From: Pseudomonadota bacterium
GTDB taxonomy: Bacteria > Bdellovibrionota > Bdellovibrionia > Bdellovibrionales > Bdellovibrionaceae
Direction: 5' to 3'
NCBI GenBank assembly: GCA_021300175.1
Contig: JAJTIC010000023.1
Location: forward strand, 1 to 64,000
Length of the DNA stretch: 64,000 nucleotides
Shown: piece after piece, positions 33,843-43,364 of the stretch
Numbering within the stretch: position 1 is the first letter of the stretch
How the letters are laid out: each line of letters opens with the position of its first letter
The notes under the pieces: generated by a model
The model's input: the letters and a program-made list of their open reading frames with translations, nothing else
The model's database searches: none
What the model was told of the DNA's origin: nothing
Translations under genes and position numbers: made by a program

Positions 33843-35059
33843 GACAACATCTCTTTCGCTTTTTTAAGTCCTTCAAGGAGCTTCTCAATATCTTGCAGAT
33901 GATTAAAAACTGAGAATGACGCTCTCACTGATCCGCTAATTCCATATCTTTGTAGCAATGGTTGCGTGCAGTGGTGCCCCACTCTCACTGCAATTCCCTC
34001 TTGATCCAAGATCTGCCCAATATCTGAGTGATGCAAACCTTCAATTGTGAAGCTGATGATAGAGACCTTGTGAGGTGCATTTCCAATAATCCTTAAACCT
34101 GGGATGGTCTTGAGGGCCTCTGTGGCTGAGGAAAGAAGATTCGTTTCGTGCTCAGCGATGGCTGGAAAGCCAAGGCCAAGGATGTACTCCAAAGCCGGCT
34201 TCATGGAAATCACTCCCGAGATATGGGGTGTGCCTGCTTCGAATTTGAAGGGTAATTCATTGTAGGTCGTCTTCTCAAAAGTGACTTGATGAATCATGGA
34301 TCCGCCACCACGATAAGGCGGCATTTTCTCGAGCCAAGATTTTTTCCCGTACAAAACTCCAAGACCTGTTTCTGCAAAAAGTTTGTGGCCTGAGAAAACA
34401 TAAAAATCCACGTCTAAGTCTTGAACATCAACGGGGGCATAAGCCACCATCTGCGCTCCGTCCACCACGACGGTCACTCCCCATTGATGGGCTTCTTGAG
34501 CGATTTGTTTGATGGGATTCACAGTTCCTAAAGTGTTTGAGCAGTGTGTGATCGCTAACAATCGAGGTCTTTTCTGAAGATGCTCTTTGAGGTCATTCAA
34601 ATCAAGCTCTCCATTGTCTTGAACTTTGACCACAGCAATCTGAGCACCTTTTTTGTCCGCCAAAATCTGCCAAGGAACGATATTCGCATGATGCTCCATT
34701 TCGGTGAGCAATATCGTGTCTCCTCGCTGAATCAATATTTCACCCAGTGAAGAACTTAATAGATTTAAGCTGTCTGTAGTTCCTTGGGTAAAAATGATCT
34801 CTTGGGTGCTGCTCGCATTGATGAAGCTTCGCACAGCTTCTCGGGAGGCCTCAAAATTTTGTGTGGCTTGATCTGCTAAAAAGTGAGCCCCACGGTGCAC
34901 ATTAGAAGTTTCATAACTATAGTAGTGGCCAATTCGTTCAATGACGGGCCAAGGTTTCAGACTTGAAGCTGCACTATCCAAATACACCAAATGCTTTCCC
35001 CGAGGCCTTTGGGTCAGCGCAGGAAAATCAGCTCGCACTTTTTTAATATCTAAACTCAT
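33839..35059 (-). CDS. sufS: Cysteine desulfurase SufS
   Basis: This 406-residue PLP enzyme takes sulfur from cysteine for Fe-S cluster assembly. The PLP lysine is Lys226 in FSGHKLFAETGLG, and the persulfide-bearing cysteine is Cys364 in VRVGHHCTQP. Other family marks are YLDSAASSLKP near the N-terminus, MEHHANIVPW, and SGSVRASF near the C-terminus. It overlaps sufD and nfu by 4 bp each. Group II desulfurases normally need a partner such as SufE or SufU, which is not visible nearby. Confidence 0.96.
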   Translation of the reverse strand: MSLDIKKVRADFPALTQRPRGKHLVYLDSAASSLKPWPVIERIGHYYSYETSNVHRGAHFLADQATQNFEASREAVRSFINASSTQEIIFTQGTTDSLNLLSSSLGEILIQRGDTILLTEMEHHANIVPWQILADKKGAQIAVVKVQDNGELDLNDLKEHLQKRPRLLAITHCSNTLGTVNPIKQIAQEAHQWGVTVVVDGAQMVAYAPVDVQDLDVDFYVFSGHKLFAETGLGVLYGKKSWLEKMPPYRGGGSMIHQVTFEKTTYNELPFKFEAGTPHISGVISMKPALEYILGLGFPAIAEHETNLLSSATEALKTIPGLRIIGNAPHKVSIISFTIEGLHHSDIGQILDQEGIAVRVGHHCTQPLLQRYGISGSVRASFSVFNHLQDIEKLLEGLKKAKEMLS

Positions 35060-36318
35060 TTCAGACCTAACTCTTTCAAAGAACTCACTAAATGACCCAT
35101 CAAAAAGCTCTGGAGAGTCTTTGAAGGTAGCTTCTCAACAAGCTCAGCCACATAACCCAGCGCCAACATTTGCTGTGCCTCAGTCTTTGGAATCCCACGA
35201 GACATCAGATAGAACATCTCATCATCATTCATTTGCCCCACAGTGGTTCCGTGAGTAGCTTTCACATCATCAGCATAGATCATCAATTGTGGCTTACTGT
35301 CAGCCTCAGCTTCTTCAGATAAAAGAAGATTGTTATTGAGCTGCTCACTGCTAGCTTTTTCAATTCCCGCCCGCATTTTAACTAATCCATCAAAAACCGA
35401 ACGAGCTTTGTCTGCTAATACACCTTTGTAAAGCTGACTTGTGTTTCCGTAAGATTTCAGATGATCAATCAAAGTGTGATGATCAATCACTTGCGCTTCT
35501 CGGGCCACGGTCACTCCGTCCACCACAGCAGTGGCTGACTCTTCAATCAAGTGCACATCGAGATTCTGGCGATGGATTTTAGCCCCTTGAGCCAGCGATA
35601 ATACATGAAGTTTGGCGCCCTTCTTGACGCTGAATCTTTCTTTACCTACGAGAAATGATTGCTTATTCAAAGTTTGATTCATCACAAAGGTCAGATGAGA
35701 ATCTCGCTCGAGCAATCCTTCGATCACTGAATTTTGCCAAACTCGCGATGACTCAGAGCTAACCACAGTCACCAAGATGTCTACTTTGCTTCGTTCTAAT
35801 GCATGAATGAAAATGGACGGTGTTGAAAGAGTGCTTTCTCCCTGACCCAAAAGGATCAGATTCACGAGAGGAGTTTCTTTGCTCGGCTTCATGCGCAGAA
35901 GGTAATTCACAGGGTTTGATAAGCGATGCTGGGCCTCGAAAGAGTCCTGTCTCAGCTGCTTAATTTCATTGCGCGCTTTCAAAAAAGGGGAAAACCACTT
36001 CAGAGACAATCGACTCGAAACGCCGAGCTCTAGAGATTTCCAGCGCTGAAGATCGAGTTCTCCTGTCGCGCTAGAGCTATAAAATCCATTAATGAACACC
36101 AGGTTTAAAGCTCCCTTGATCTTGAGTCGCTGAACGAGCTTGCGATCTTCGGCTGAAATTTTTGGTCTACGAGTGCCTGGCTTAAAACCAGCGTCTTGGA
36201 TCTCTTTGACCGAAGTGTATTTATAGTCCTCCTGCTTTCTTGTAGGAAAACCATGAAGATCAAAGTACAGCTGTGCTCGCTTTCTGAATTTATCTTGAAC
36301 AGAGGTGTGCGTCATCAT
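35056..36318 (-). CDS. sufD: Fe-S assembly protein SufD
   Basis: This 420-residue beta-helix protein forms the SufBC2D scaffold complex with SufB and SufC. It has the typical N-terminal helical part (FPTRKQEDYKYTSVKEI), a central right-handed parallel beta-helix and the C-terminal signature SKPQLMIYADDVKATHGTTVGQMNDDEMFYLMSRG (seen in pieces as LMIYADDVKATHG and GQMNDDEMFYLMSRG). The conserved ADDVKATHG histidine is present. It sits between sufC (1-bp overlap) and sufS (4-bp overlap). Confidence 0.95.
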   Translation of the reverse strand: MMTHTSVQDKFRKRAQLYFDLHGFPTRKQEDYKYTSVKEIQDAGFKPGTRRPKISAEDRKLVQRLKIKGALNLVFINGFYSSSATGELDLQRWKSLELGVSSRLSLKWFSPFLKARNEIKQLRQDSFEAQHRLSNPVNYLLRMKPSKETPLVNLILLGQGESTLSTPSIFIHALERSKVDILVTVVSSESSRVWQNSVIEGLLERDSHLTFVMNQTLNKQSFLVGKERFSVKKGAKLHVLSLAQGAKIHRQNLDVHLIEESATAVVDGVTVAREAQVIDHHTLIDHLKSYGNTSQLYKGVLADKARSVFDGLVKMRAGIEKASSEQLNNNLLLSEEAEADSKPQLMIYADDVKATHGTTVGQMNDDEMFYLMSRGIPKTEAQQMLALGYVAELVEKLPSKTLQSFLMGHLVSSLKELGLK

Positions 36319-37070
36319 TAGTTCACCAACCAGTCATAGCCCTTTTTCTCAAGCTCAAGAGCCAGCTCTGCAGTGCCCGTCTCAACAATTTTACCGTGAG
36401 CCAGAACGTGCACATAATCTGGTTTGATATAATCCAACAGTCGCTGGTAATGGGTGATGAGCAAAATAGCATTATTCTTAGATCGCAATTTATTCACACC
36501 CTCAGCGACGATCTTCAAAGCATCGATATCTAAGCCCGAATCAGTTTCATCAAGAATCGCAAGTCGTGGAGACAGAACTGCCATCTGCAGAATTTCATTC
36601 TTTTTCTTTTCTCCACCTGAGAAGCCAAAATTCACAGATCGATCCAAAAAGTCGGGTTTCATTTTGACGAGATTCAGCTTCTGATTGAGCAACTGTCGGA
36701 AATCCTCGTCATTCATTTCCTCAACTCCTTGATGCTTACAAATGGCGTTGAAAGAACTATGAAGAAATTTGAAGTTACTCACTCCAGGGATTTCAATAGG
36801 ATATTGAAACGCGAGAAAGATTCCTTCTTTAGCTCTTTCATCAGCTTCAAGGTCGAGGATGCTTTTTTCCTTTTTGTTGATTTCAAAAAGAATATCTCCG
36901 CCAGTTACCGTGTAACTGGGATGACCCGCTAAAACTTTTGAAAGTGTGGACTTGCCTGACCCATTGGGCCCCATGATGGCATGTACTTCACCAGCTTTGA
37001 TTGTTAAATTAAGTCCTTTAAGAACTTCCTTGTCGCCCACACTTGCTCTGAGATCTTTAATTTGAATCAT
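36318..37070 (-). CDS. sufC: Fe-S assembly ATPase SufC
   Basis: This 250-residue ABC-type ATPase powers SufBC2D. Walker A is GPNGSGKST (residues 34-42), the signature motif is [10 protein letters not shown], and Walker B is [12 protein letters not shown]. The H-loop histidine is in [13 protein letters not shown], as usual for SufC. It is in the sufB-sufC-sufD-sufS order, 1 bp after sufB. Soluble, with no membrane segments. Confidence 0.97.
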   Translation of the reverse strand: MIQIKDLRASVGDKEVLKGLNLTIKAGEVHAIMGPNGSGKSTLSKVLAGHPSYTVTGGDILFEINKKEKSILDLEADERAKEGIFLAFQYPIEIPGVSNFKFLHSSFNAICKHQGVEEMNDEDFRQLLNQKLNLVKMKPDFLDRSVNFGFSGGEKKKNEILQMAVLSPRLAILDETDSGLDIDALKIVAEGVNKLRSKNNAILLITHYQRLLDYIKPDYVHVLAHGKIVETGTAELALELEKKGYDWLVN

Positions 37071-37071
37071 T

Positions 37072-38511
37072 TTAACCTACACTGTTTTCCAATTTCATTT
37101 CGATCAACTTGACGGCTTCTACTGAGAATTCCAGCGGCAACTGCTTAAACACTTCTTTGCAAAATCCATTCACTAAAATAGAGATCGAAGATTCCATATC
37201 CAAGCCTCGGCTTTGCAAATAGAAAATCTGATCTTCACTGATTCGAGAAGTTGAAGCTTCATGTTCAAGGGTCGCTGTTTTATTCTTCACTTCGATGTAC
37301 GGAAAGGTGTGAGCTGAAGACTTGGATCCAACCAGCATGGAATCACACTGAGTGTAATTACGAGCAAAGGCCGCCGAAGGCATAATTTTGACTTGTCCTC
37401 GATAGGCATTGCTCGAAGAATCTGTGGAAATTCCTTTTGAGATGATTGTCGACTTGGTATTTTTGCCAATATGGATCATCTTTGTGCCTGTATCTGCCTG
37501 CATGTAATCATGAGTCAATGCGACCGAGTAGAAAGCCCCTTCCGAGTAATCACCTTGTAAGATCACTGAGGGGTATTTCCAAGTAATGGCAGAGCCGGCT
37601 TCGACTTGAGTCCACGAAATTTTTGAGTGCGTACCAACGCACTTTCCACGCTTTGTTACGAAATTGTAGATGCCGCCACGGCCTTCTTTATCACCAGTGT
37701 ACCAGTTCTGAACAGTCGAGTATTTGATCTCTGCACCCTTTAGCGCCACTAGCTCAACAACAGCCGCGTGCAATTGATTTTCATCCCGCTGAGGAGCTGT
37801 GCATCCTTCGAGGTAATTCACATAGGAATCTTCATCGGCAATCAACAAAGTTCGTTCGAACTGACCTGTGTCTGAAGCATTGATTCTAAAGTAAGTAGAA
37901 AGATCAATGGGACAGCGAACACCTTTTGGTATGTAACAAAAAGATCCATCTGTGAAAACAGCTGCATTCAGAGCCGAATAGAAATTATCTGTGATCGGAA
38001 CAACGGATCCTAAATATTTTTTGACGAGATCTGGATACTTGTGGATGGCTTCAGAAATCGAGCAAAAAATCACTCCTGCCTTTTCTAAAATATCTGTGTG
38101 TGTGGTTCCCACAGAAACCGAGTCGAAAACAACATCCATAGCAACGCCTGAGATTCTTTTTTGCTCTTGAAGTGGAATTCCTAAACGTTCAAAAGTTTTC
38201 AAAAGCTCGGGGTCAAGCTCATCCAACGAATTGGCCTTCTTCGGTTTGTTCTTAGGAGCCGAAAAGTAAACGATATCTTGGAAGTCGATCTTCGGATAAT
38301 TCACGTGGGCCCAGTTCGGCTCTGTCATTTTTTGCCAAGCACGAAAGGCCTTCAAGCGATATTCTAACATCCACTCAGGCTCTTCTTTTTTTTGAGAAAT
38401 CAGGCGGATTGTTTCTTCAGAGAGACCTTTGGGCACTGTTTCGGTTTCAATATCTGTCACAAACCCGTACTTGTAGTCTTTATTCTCAATCACAGTTTTG
38501 GAGTCGGCCAT
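37072..38511 (-). CDS. sufB: Fe-S assembly protein SufB
   Basis: This 479-residue scaffold protein builds Fe-S clusters with SufC and SufD. It contains the family blocks [40 protein letters not shown] (in pieces [11 protein letters not shown] and PDLVKKYLG), [28 protein letters not shown] and [10 protein letters not shown]. The cluster-assembly cysteine region lies near CDSML and the catalytic glutamate/His in EHEAS near the C-terminus. AGG lies 8 bases before the start. It follows the rrf2-type regulator gene by 12 bp, so the regulator probably heads the operon. Confidence 0.96.
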   Translation of the reverse strand: MADSKTVIENKDYKYGFVTDIETETVPKGLSEETIRLISQKKEEPEWMLEYRLKAFRAWQKMTEPNWAHVNYPKIDFQDIVYFSAPKNKPKKANSLDELDPELLKTFERLGIPLQEQKRISGVAMDVVFDSVSVGTTHTDILEKAGVIFCSISEAIHKYPDLVKKYLGSVVPITDNFYSALNAAVFTDGSFCYIPKGVRCPIDLSTYFRINASDTGQFERTLLIADEDSYVNYLEGCTAPQRDENQLHAAVVELVALKGAEIKYSTVQNWYTGDKEGRGGIYNFVTKRGKCVGTHSKISWTQVEAGSAITWKYPSVILQGDYSEGAFYSVALTHDYMQADTGTKMIHIGKNTKSTIISKGISTDSSSNAYRGQVKIMPSAAFARNYTQCDSMLVGSKSSAHTFPYIEVKNKTATLEHEASTSRISEDQIFYLQSRGLDMESSISILVNGFCKEVFKQLPLEFSVEAVKLIEMKLENSVG

Positions 38512-38523
38512 GGTTAATACCTA

Positions 38524-38928
38524 TTACCTTTGTAGCAGCTCTTGAATAGAAACGCTTTTATAGAAATTGTTCAGTCGATGATTCAAGTTGGTGATCGGTG
38601 AAATAATATTACATTGAGGTTGAATCTCGCAGGGCTCTTCTTTGTGGAGACACTTTGCTATTTTCGTCTCACCTTGAATCCATTCAATCAGATCGAGCAA
38701 AGTGACTTTGGTGAGATCTTTCGTGATTTGATATCCACCAAAGGCCCCGTGCTCTGATCGTAGCAATCCCTTTTGTGCCATCGTTTGCATGACTCTGGCT
38801 GTTGCATCAAAAGGCGCGCGATAAGAGTCAGCCACTTCTTTGGCTGTCGTCAGTTCACCTGGACGCTTCTGACTCATGTGTTTGAGTGCCATCAATGAAT
38901 ATTCGAGTTTTCGATTAACTTTGTTCAT
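38524..38928 (-). CDS. Rrf2-family Fe-S responsive regulator (SufR/IscR-like)
   Basis: This 134-residue winged-helix protein is the probable regulator of the suf operon. The N-terminal HTH is visible (RKLEYSLMALKHMSQKRPGE; then KEVADSYRAPFDATARVMQTMAQKGLL in part). Three cysteines in CLHKEEPCEIQPQC, near residues 93-106, match the cluster-binding pattern of Rrf2 proteins such as IscR and RirA. This suggests that Fe-S cluster loss or oxidation alters its DNA binding. It is encoded first, 12 bp before sufB, which would give autoregulation. Confidence 0.9.
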   Translation of the reverse strand: MNKVNRKLEYSLMALKHMSQKRPGELTTAKEVADSYRAPFDATARVMQTMAQKGLLRSEHGAFGGYQITKDLTKVTLLDLIEWIQGETKIAKCLHKEEPCEIQPQCNIISPITNLNHRLNNFYKSVSIQELLQR

Positions 38929-39113
38929 GGTGTGCCCGGTGTAAATGAAAGCTAGTTGAAAGGCAAAGGAAATACGCTCTTTTTTGCCTTATATGAGCAG
39001 GAGCAAAACCCATTGGTGTAAATAAACTCCAATAGTTATAAATACTTATACAATATATATCAGGCCTTTGAAAGGCTTTGTTTTTTTAAACAAGACATCC
39101 TAATCTGCTCGGC
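38929..39113. promoter_or_regulatory. Divergent AT-rich control region of suf and the GDPD-like gene
   Basis: This 185-bp region separates the rrf2-suf operon from the GDPD-like gene. It contains the symmetric AT box TATAA-ATAC-TTATA (39037-39050), the repeat ATTGG (39012-39016) with CCAAT (39029-39033), and a GCCT/AGGC hairpin followed by TTTGTTTTTTT (39064-39087), oriented towards the GDPD-like gene. The AT boxes could be an Rrf2 operator or overlapping promoter elements; which is not resolved by sequence. The hairpin looks like a leader terminator. Confidence 0.4.
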
Positions 39114-39872
39114 ATGAGACTTTTGGCAATTATTCTGGGGAGCTTTGTCGTTGTTGGGATGGCCCTTTTGACCGTGCGTTTTTGGGGGCTCAGCCAAACC
39201 TATTCAAAATATTCATCTCCCTTTATGGCTGAATCGGAACCTGAGATGCTCATTGCCCCTTGGGAGCAATCTTACTTTATTGAGAATTACCCAAAGTTGA
39301 TTCTTTGGGCGGATGTCTACCGAGGTGAAGACAAAGCTTTACTTGTTAGACCCTGGCAAGATCGACACCTGCTGTTGAATTCCCTTGAAAAGTCAGCTTC
39401 TCCCGCAAGACCTCTCCTCACAGATCTCTTGAAGTCGCAGCCTCACCAAAGATTCATTCTCAGTGTGATTGCGAACGAACAGGGCATCCATCAACAAATC
39501 AAAATGATTTTGGACGAGACGAAAGCTAAAGACCGAGTCCTAATTACCAGTGAGTATCCTATCGTCATGGAGTCTATCAAAGAGCTGGAGCCCACGGCTC
39601 TTTTTGGCTCTTCAAGTGCTGATATCGTGAGACTGAAGTCTTTTTTGTCATTGGGCGTGCTCCCTGCCGCTCCCTTCAAAGGAGACGTGCTGATCACTCA
39701 ACTCAATAAAAATGGAATTAGTTTGATCAATCCTGGCATCGTTCAAGAAGTCCAAAGAAGACAAAAGAAAGTGATCCTCGGCCCCCTCGAAAATAGAGCA
39801 GAAATCCAAGAAGCTCGTTCTCTGATGCCTAATGGATTATTTATTTCTGATCCTTTGCTTTTGAATCCTTAA
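39114..39872 (+). CDS. GDPD-fold protein with lost catalytic residues
   Basis: This 252-residue protein has an N-terminal membrane anchor (about 1-22) and a domain whose layout recalls glycerophosphodiester phosphodiesterases: LILWADVYRGED, RFILSVIA, KDRVLITSEYPIVMESIKEL, ISLINPGIVQEVQRRQKKV and the end NGLFISDPLLL. In active GDPDs the strands carry HRG, E-x-D and a paired histidine; here the aligned sites read WAD and VRPW, and no HRG is seen. It is therefore probably not catalytic. It is the first plus-strand gene before tolQRAB, with 115 bp between them. The fold is inferred by eye. Confidence 0.6.
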   Translation: MRLLAIILGSFVVVGMALLTVRFWGLSQTYSKYSSPFMAESEPEMLIAPWEQSYFIENYPKLILWADVYRGEDKALLVRPWQDRHLLLNSLEKSASPARPLLTDLLKSQPHQRFILSVIANEQGIHQQIKMILDETKAKDRVLITSEYPIVMESIKELEPTALFGSSSADIVRLKSFLSLGVLPAAPFKGDVLITQLNKNGISLINPGIVQEVQRRQKKVILGPLENRAEIQEARSLMPNGLFISDPLLLNP

Positions 39873-39901
39873 TTCTCTGCTCATTCACACACGTCCAAAG
39901 T

Positions 39902-39917
39902 CGAGGTTATGACCTCG
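39902..39917 (+). other. Short perfect hairpin between GDPD-like gene and tolQ
   Basis: CGAGGT-TATG-ACCTCG is a perfect 6-bp stem with a 4-base loop, 29 bp after the GDPD-like stop. Only a few T residues follow, so as a terminator it would be weak. It may separate the tol mRNA from upstream transcription. Confidence 0.4.
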
Positions 39918-39987
39918 TGCTTATTGCTGCGAAGATAGTCCCTCGGTACTCTGATTAGAGCCAAATTGACTAGGAGAAGGAGTTTTC

Positions 39988-40716
39988 ATGAGCACTGCTG
40001 CCGTGGCCTCATCTGTCACATCATCAAAAGTTGCCATCAACACGGGGGCTTGGGATGCCATCATGCAAGCAAGCCCAATCGTGCAGCTAACCCTTGTGAT
40101 TCTTGTGGCTCTTTCCATTTTCTGCTGGGCCATTGCTTTTGCTAAATACCGCAACTTCAAAAATTTAACTTCTGCGAACGAAAGATTTACCCATCGATTT
40201 TATAAAGCATCATCTTTAGAGTCTCTCTACGAAGACATTGACAGTTTTAAGGATAGCAGTATCGCTCGCGTCTTTCAGGCAGGTTACCTCGAGCTCAAAA
40301 AACTAGCCGAACGTAAACCCGAGGGCGGACAGGCTGGGCTTCTTGTATCTGGCTCTGACAACTTAGAAAGAACTCTCAGAAAATCCATGGATGCAGAGCT
40401 AGCTGCGATGGAATCAAGATTAAGTTTATTAGCAACAACCGGATCTACTGGGCCTTTCATTGGACTCTTCGGAACTGTTTGGGGAATCATGGGATCATTT
40501 CATAAAATTGGAGCCACGGGCTCTGCTTCATTGGCGGTGGTGGCTCCCGGAATTTCTGAAGCTCTTGTGGCAACCGCCATCGGTTTGGCAGCTGCCATCC
40601 CCGCAGTAGCTCTTTACAATCACTTCATTGCGCAAATTAAAAAAGAAGAAATGGCTCTGAATTCATTCTCCACTGATTTTTTAAACATTGCTAAACGCAA
40701 TTTCTTTAAAGAGTAG
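39988..40716 (+). CDS. tolQ: TolQ/ExbB family proton-channel protein
   Basis: This 242-residue inner-membrane protein forms the proton channel of the Tol-Pal system, which uses the proton gradient to constrict the outer membrane during division. Three membrane helices are expected. The first is near 30-50 (VILVALSIFCWAIAFAKY). The second and third contain GSTGPFIGLFGTVWGIMGSF and ISEALVATAIGLAAAIPAVALYN, with the channel-lining threonines. GAAGGAG lies 6 bases before the ATG. It starts the tolQ-tolR-tolA-tolB-glnE-cyclophilin unit. Confidence 0.93.
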   Translation: MSTAAVASSVTSSKVAINTGAWDAIMQASPIVQLTLVILVALSIFCWAIAFAKYRNFKNLTSANERFTHRFYKASSLESLYEDIDSFKDSSIARVFQAGYLELKKLAERKPEGGQAGLLVSGSDNLERTLRKSMDAELAAMESRLSLLATTGSTGPFIGLFGTVWGIMGSFHKIGATGSASLAVVAPGISEALVATAIGLAAAIPAVALYNHFIAQIKKEEMALNSFSTDFLNIAKRNFFKE

Positions 40717-40719
40717 ATA

Positions 40720-41139
40720 ATGGGTATGTCGAGTAACTCTGGCGGTAAGAGCCGAATGACCATTAGCGAGATCAATGTCACTCCTCTAGTGGATGTGATG
40801 CTCGTTCTGCTGATTATGTTCATGGTCACAGCGCCGATGATGCAGCAAGGGATCGATGTGGACTTGCCAAAGACAGCCTCGTCAGGTGTTGAGCCTTCTG
40901 AAGATCCATTCGTTCTGATTATTTCAGCGGATCAAAAAATCTCGGCTGGTAAGCAAAGAATTGAAATGAGCGAACTGAAGACCAAGCTCGGGGCTATTTT
41001 TGCGACAAGAAAAGACAAGCAGCTTTACATTCAAGCAGATCGCAAGGTGGACTACGGTTTTGTTGCCGAAGCGATGGCCGAGATCAGAGCTGCCGGTATT
41101 TTTAATATAGGGCTTGTGACAATCCCTAAAGGAAACTGA
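40720..41139 (+). CDS. tolR: TolR/ExbD family protein
   Basis: This 139-residue protein has one N-terminal membrane helix with the proton-carrying aspartate in INVTPLVDVMLVLLIMFMV (Asp near residue 27), then a periplasmic domain ending VTIPKG. The length and motif are typical of TolR/ExbD. It starts 3 bp after tolQ and its stop shares one base with the tolA start. Assignment to Tol rather than ExbBD relies on the neighbouring tolA-tolB pair. Confidence 0.93.
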   Translation: MGMSSNSGGKSRMTISEINVTPLVDVMLVLLIMFMVTAPMMQQGIDVDLPKTASSGVEPSEDPFVLIISADQKISAGKQRIEMSELKTKLGAIFATRKDKQLYIQADRKVDYGFVAEAMAEIRAAGIFNIGLVTIPKGN

Positions 41140-41951
41140 TGTCACCATACCAAGTGCCCAGAGATGAAAGTCTCCGAAAGTATCTGATTGGGTCTGTTGT
41201 GGTCCATGGTTCACTTTTGTTGTTCTTCTCTGTTAAGGCGGTGTTCTGGTCTGGCGAAGCGATCAACTTACAATCTGCTGTTCGAGTGGATCTTGTGGCT
41301 CTTCCGGATAAGATCAGTACAAACACGCCTCCACCGGGAGCTTCTCCAGTTCCTGAAAAAGAAAAGCAACCAGAAAAAACTCAAGAAGCTGCAAAAACGC
41401 CTGTGTCAGAGAAGAAACCCGAACCTAAAACGGCCGTCAAAGTTCCTGAAAAGAAAAAAGAAGATGATGCGATTAACCTAGAAGCCACAAAAAATCGACA
41501 AAAGGATGCGCTGGCTCGACTCAGACAGCAAGCGGCCCTTGAAGAGATTGAGAGAAAAGCCGAAGCCGAGGCTAAAAGACAAAAGGCCCTCGAAGCCGTT
41601 CGAGGCAGTGCTCAACAATACAAAGGGAATGTGCTTTCCACCGGGAACAGCCTGACTGGACTTGCGAAACTGCAAGCAGAGTCCTATATCGCTAACGTCC
41701 ATTCTCATATGCGACAGAACTGGTCTTTGCCAGATTATCTGCGCCGAAGAAATTTGAATGCCGAAATTGTTGTAAAGTTTGATGCTCAGGGAAATATTCT
41801 AGCGAAGGCTTTGGTTCGGTCTAGTGGGAACCCGACTTTTGATGAAATCGCTTTAAGCGCGGTCCAGAACTCATCGCCAGTTCCACCTCCGCCTGAGAAG
41901 TTTGTTAAGATTGCATCTGTAGAAGGATTTTTGTTTCGATTTAGTGAGTAG
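41139..41951 (+). CDS. tolA: TolA-type energy-transducing protein with TonB C-terminal domain
   Basis: This 270-residue protein has an N-terminal membrane anchor (about 15-36, IGSVVVHGSLLLFFSVKAVF), a long Lys/Glu/Pro/Ala-rich coiled-coil stalk and a C-terminal TonB/TolA fold (about 175-265, with NAEIVVKFDAQGNILAKALVRSSGNPTFDEIALSAVQNSSP in part). TolA links the TolQR motor to TolB/Pal. It shares one base with tolR. The stalk is shorter than E. coli TolA (421 residues), so the reach across the periplasm may be smaller. Confidence 0.88.
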   Translation: MSPYQVPRDESLRKYLIGSVVVHGSLLLFFSVKAVFWSGEAINLQSAVRVDLVALPDKISTNTPPPGASPVPEKEKQPEKTQEAAKTPVSEKKPEPKTAVKVPEKKKEDDAINLEATKNRQKDALARLRQQAALEEIERKAEAEAKRQKALEAVRGSAQQYKGNVLSTGNSLTGLAKLQAESYIANVHSHMRQNWSLPDYLRRRNLNAEIVVKFDAQGNILAKALVRSSGNPTFDEIALSAVQNSSPVPPPPEKFVKIASVEGFLFRFSE

Positions 41952-41966
41952 AAAAGGACGGTCATC

Positions 41967-43364
41967 ATGATAAAGCATCTCGTATTTGGATTGATTTTAT
42001 TTGTGACAACAATCTCTGGAGCGCAAACAGCAGGTCCTAGCTCTGCTGCCAAAGTTCAAATCGATGTTGACCAAGCCAAAGTTAGAAAAAGCTTGATTGC
42101 TTTTCCCTCGCTGCAGTTTTTTGGAAATCCTTCATCTTCGCCGAGCTTCAATGCCGTGGGTGCTGAGCTTTATCGAACAATCAATAATAACCTGACGGTA
42201 ACTTCCTTTTTTCAATTTATTAATCCTTCAGCGTTTCTTGAAGACACAACGAAAGTAGGATTGAAGCCGGCCCCCGCTGATGCCAATGGATTCAAATTTG
42301 ATTCTTGGAAACAAATCGGAGCAGAGTTTTTGATCCGTGGAGGATTCTCTTTGGCGGGAAATGATCTAACTCTTGAAATCTATGTTTACAATGTGACTAA
42401 AGCGGATCTTGTTTTTGGAAAAAAATATCGAGGAACAACTGATGTCACTCGTCGAATTGCTCACACTTTCTCGAATGATCTGCTGGAAGCCCTGACGGGC
42501 ATTCGCGGAATGTTTCTATCTAGGGCTGTTTTTACCAGCGACCGTGGTGGCGGTGGATATCGTGAAGTTTACATCATGGACTGGGATGGGATGAATGTCG
42601 AAAAACTCACTAATCATAGATCTGTTTCATTATCCCCAGCAATTTCCCCAGATGGAACGAAAGTGGCCTACACTGCTTTCGTGCAACGAGCGCGAACCAA
42701 AACAAGGAACGCAGATCTATTCCTTTATGATTTGCAAACCGCCAAACGCTGGCTGATTTCGTACCGACAAGGAATCAATTCCGGGGCTTTTTTCTCGCCG
42801 GACAACGAACATATCTTCCTGACAATTTCACAAAATGGTTCGCCGGATATCTATAAAATCAAGCAAGATGGATCGATGGTGGGTCGAATCACCAATGGTC
42901 CTCGGGGCGCGATGAATGTGGAACCTGCAGTCAGTCCCGATGGAAAAAAGATCGCTTACTCTTCTGATCGTAGTGGTCAGCCGATGATCTATATCGCCAA
43001 TGTGGATGGATCAAACCCTAAGCGAGTAACTTTTGCTGGAAGATATAATTCAACCCCTTCTTGGTCACCTGATGGAAAGAAAATTGCGTTTTCTGGCTGG
43101 GAAGCAGATCACTTCGACATCTTCACTATGAACGCTGATGGCACAAATATGGTGCGTATCACTTCTTCGCGAAAACCCAATGGAAAATGGGCCAACAACG
43201 AAGATTCGGTTTGGTCACCCGATGGACGCTTTTTGATGTACACCTCAAATCGCACAGGATCGAGTCAGATTTACATTTCAAATTTGGATGGATCAGAAGA
43301 AAGAAGAGTCACTTCTGATAGCTTTAACTACTTCAAACCAAGATGGTCAAAGAACCTTGATTGA
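41967..43364 (+). CDS. tolB: Tol-Pal system beta-propeller protein TolB
   Basis: This 465-residue periplasmic protein has a signal peptide (about 1-21), an N-terminal alpha/beta domain and a six-bladed beta-propeller built from [10 protein letters not shown]-type repeats, of which at least five are obvious ([44 protein letters not shown]). In E. coli TolB carries Pal to the divisome. It follows tolA by 15 bp. Its stop codon overlaps the likely start of the GlnE gene by 8 bp. No pal gene follows. Confidence 0.95.
   Translation: MIKHLVFGLILFVTTISGAQTAGPSSAAKVQIDVDQAKVRKSLIAFPSLQFFGNPSSSPSFNAVGAELYRTINNNLTVTSFFQFINPSAFLEDTTKVGLKPAPADANGFKFDSWKQIGAEFLIRGGFSLAGNDLTLEIYVYNVTKADLVFGKKYRGTTDVTRRIAHTFSNDLLEALTGIRGMFLSRAVFTSDRGGGGYREVYIMDWDGMNVEKLTNHRSVSLSPAISPDGTKVAYTAFVQRARTKTRNADLFLYDLQTAKRWLISYRQGINSGAFFSPDNEHIFLTISQNGSPDIYKIKQDGSMVGRITNGPRGAMNVEPAVSPDGKKIAYSSDRSGQPMIYIANVDGSNPKRVTFAGRYNSTPSWSPDGKKIAFSGWEADHFDIFTMNADGTNMVRITSSRKPNGKWANNEDSVWSPDGRFLMYTSNRTGSSQIYISNLDGSEERRVTSDSFNYFKPRWSKNLD

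Noticed and set aside
38930-39110. Small RNA ending at the 39064-39087 hairpin
   Set aside because: The only visible promoter-like boxes would give a transcript of about 40 nt; no further support.
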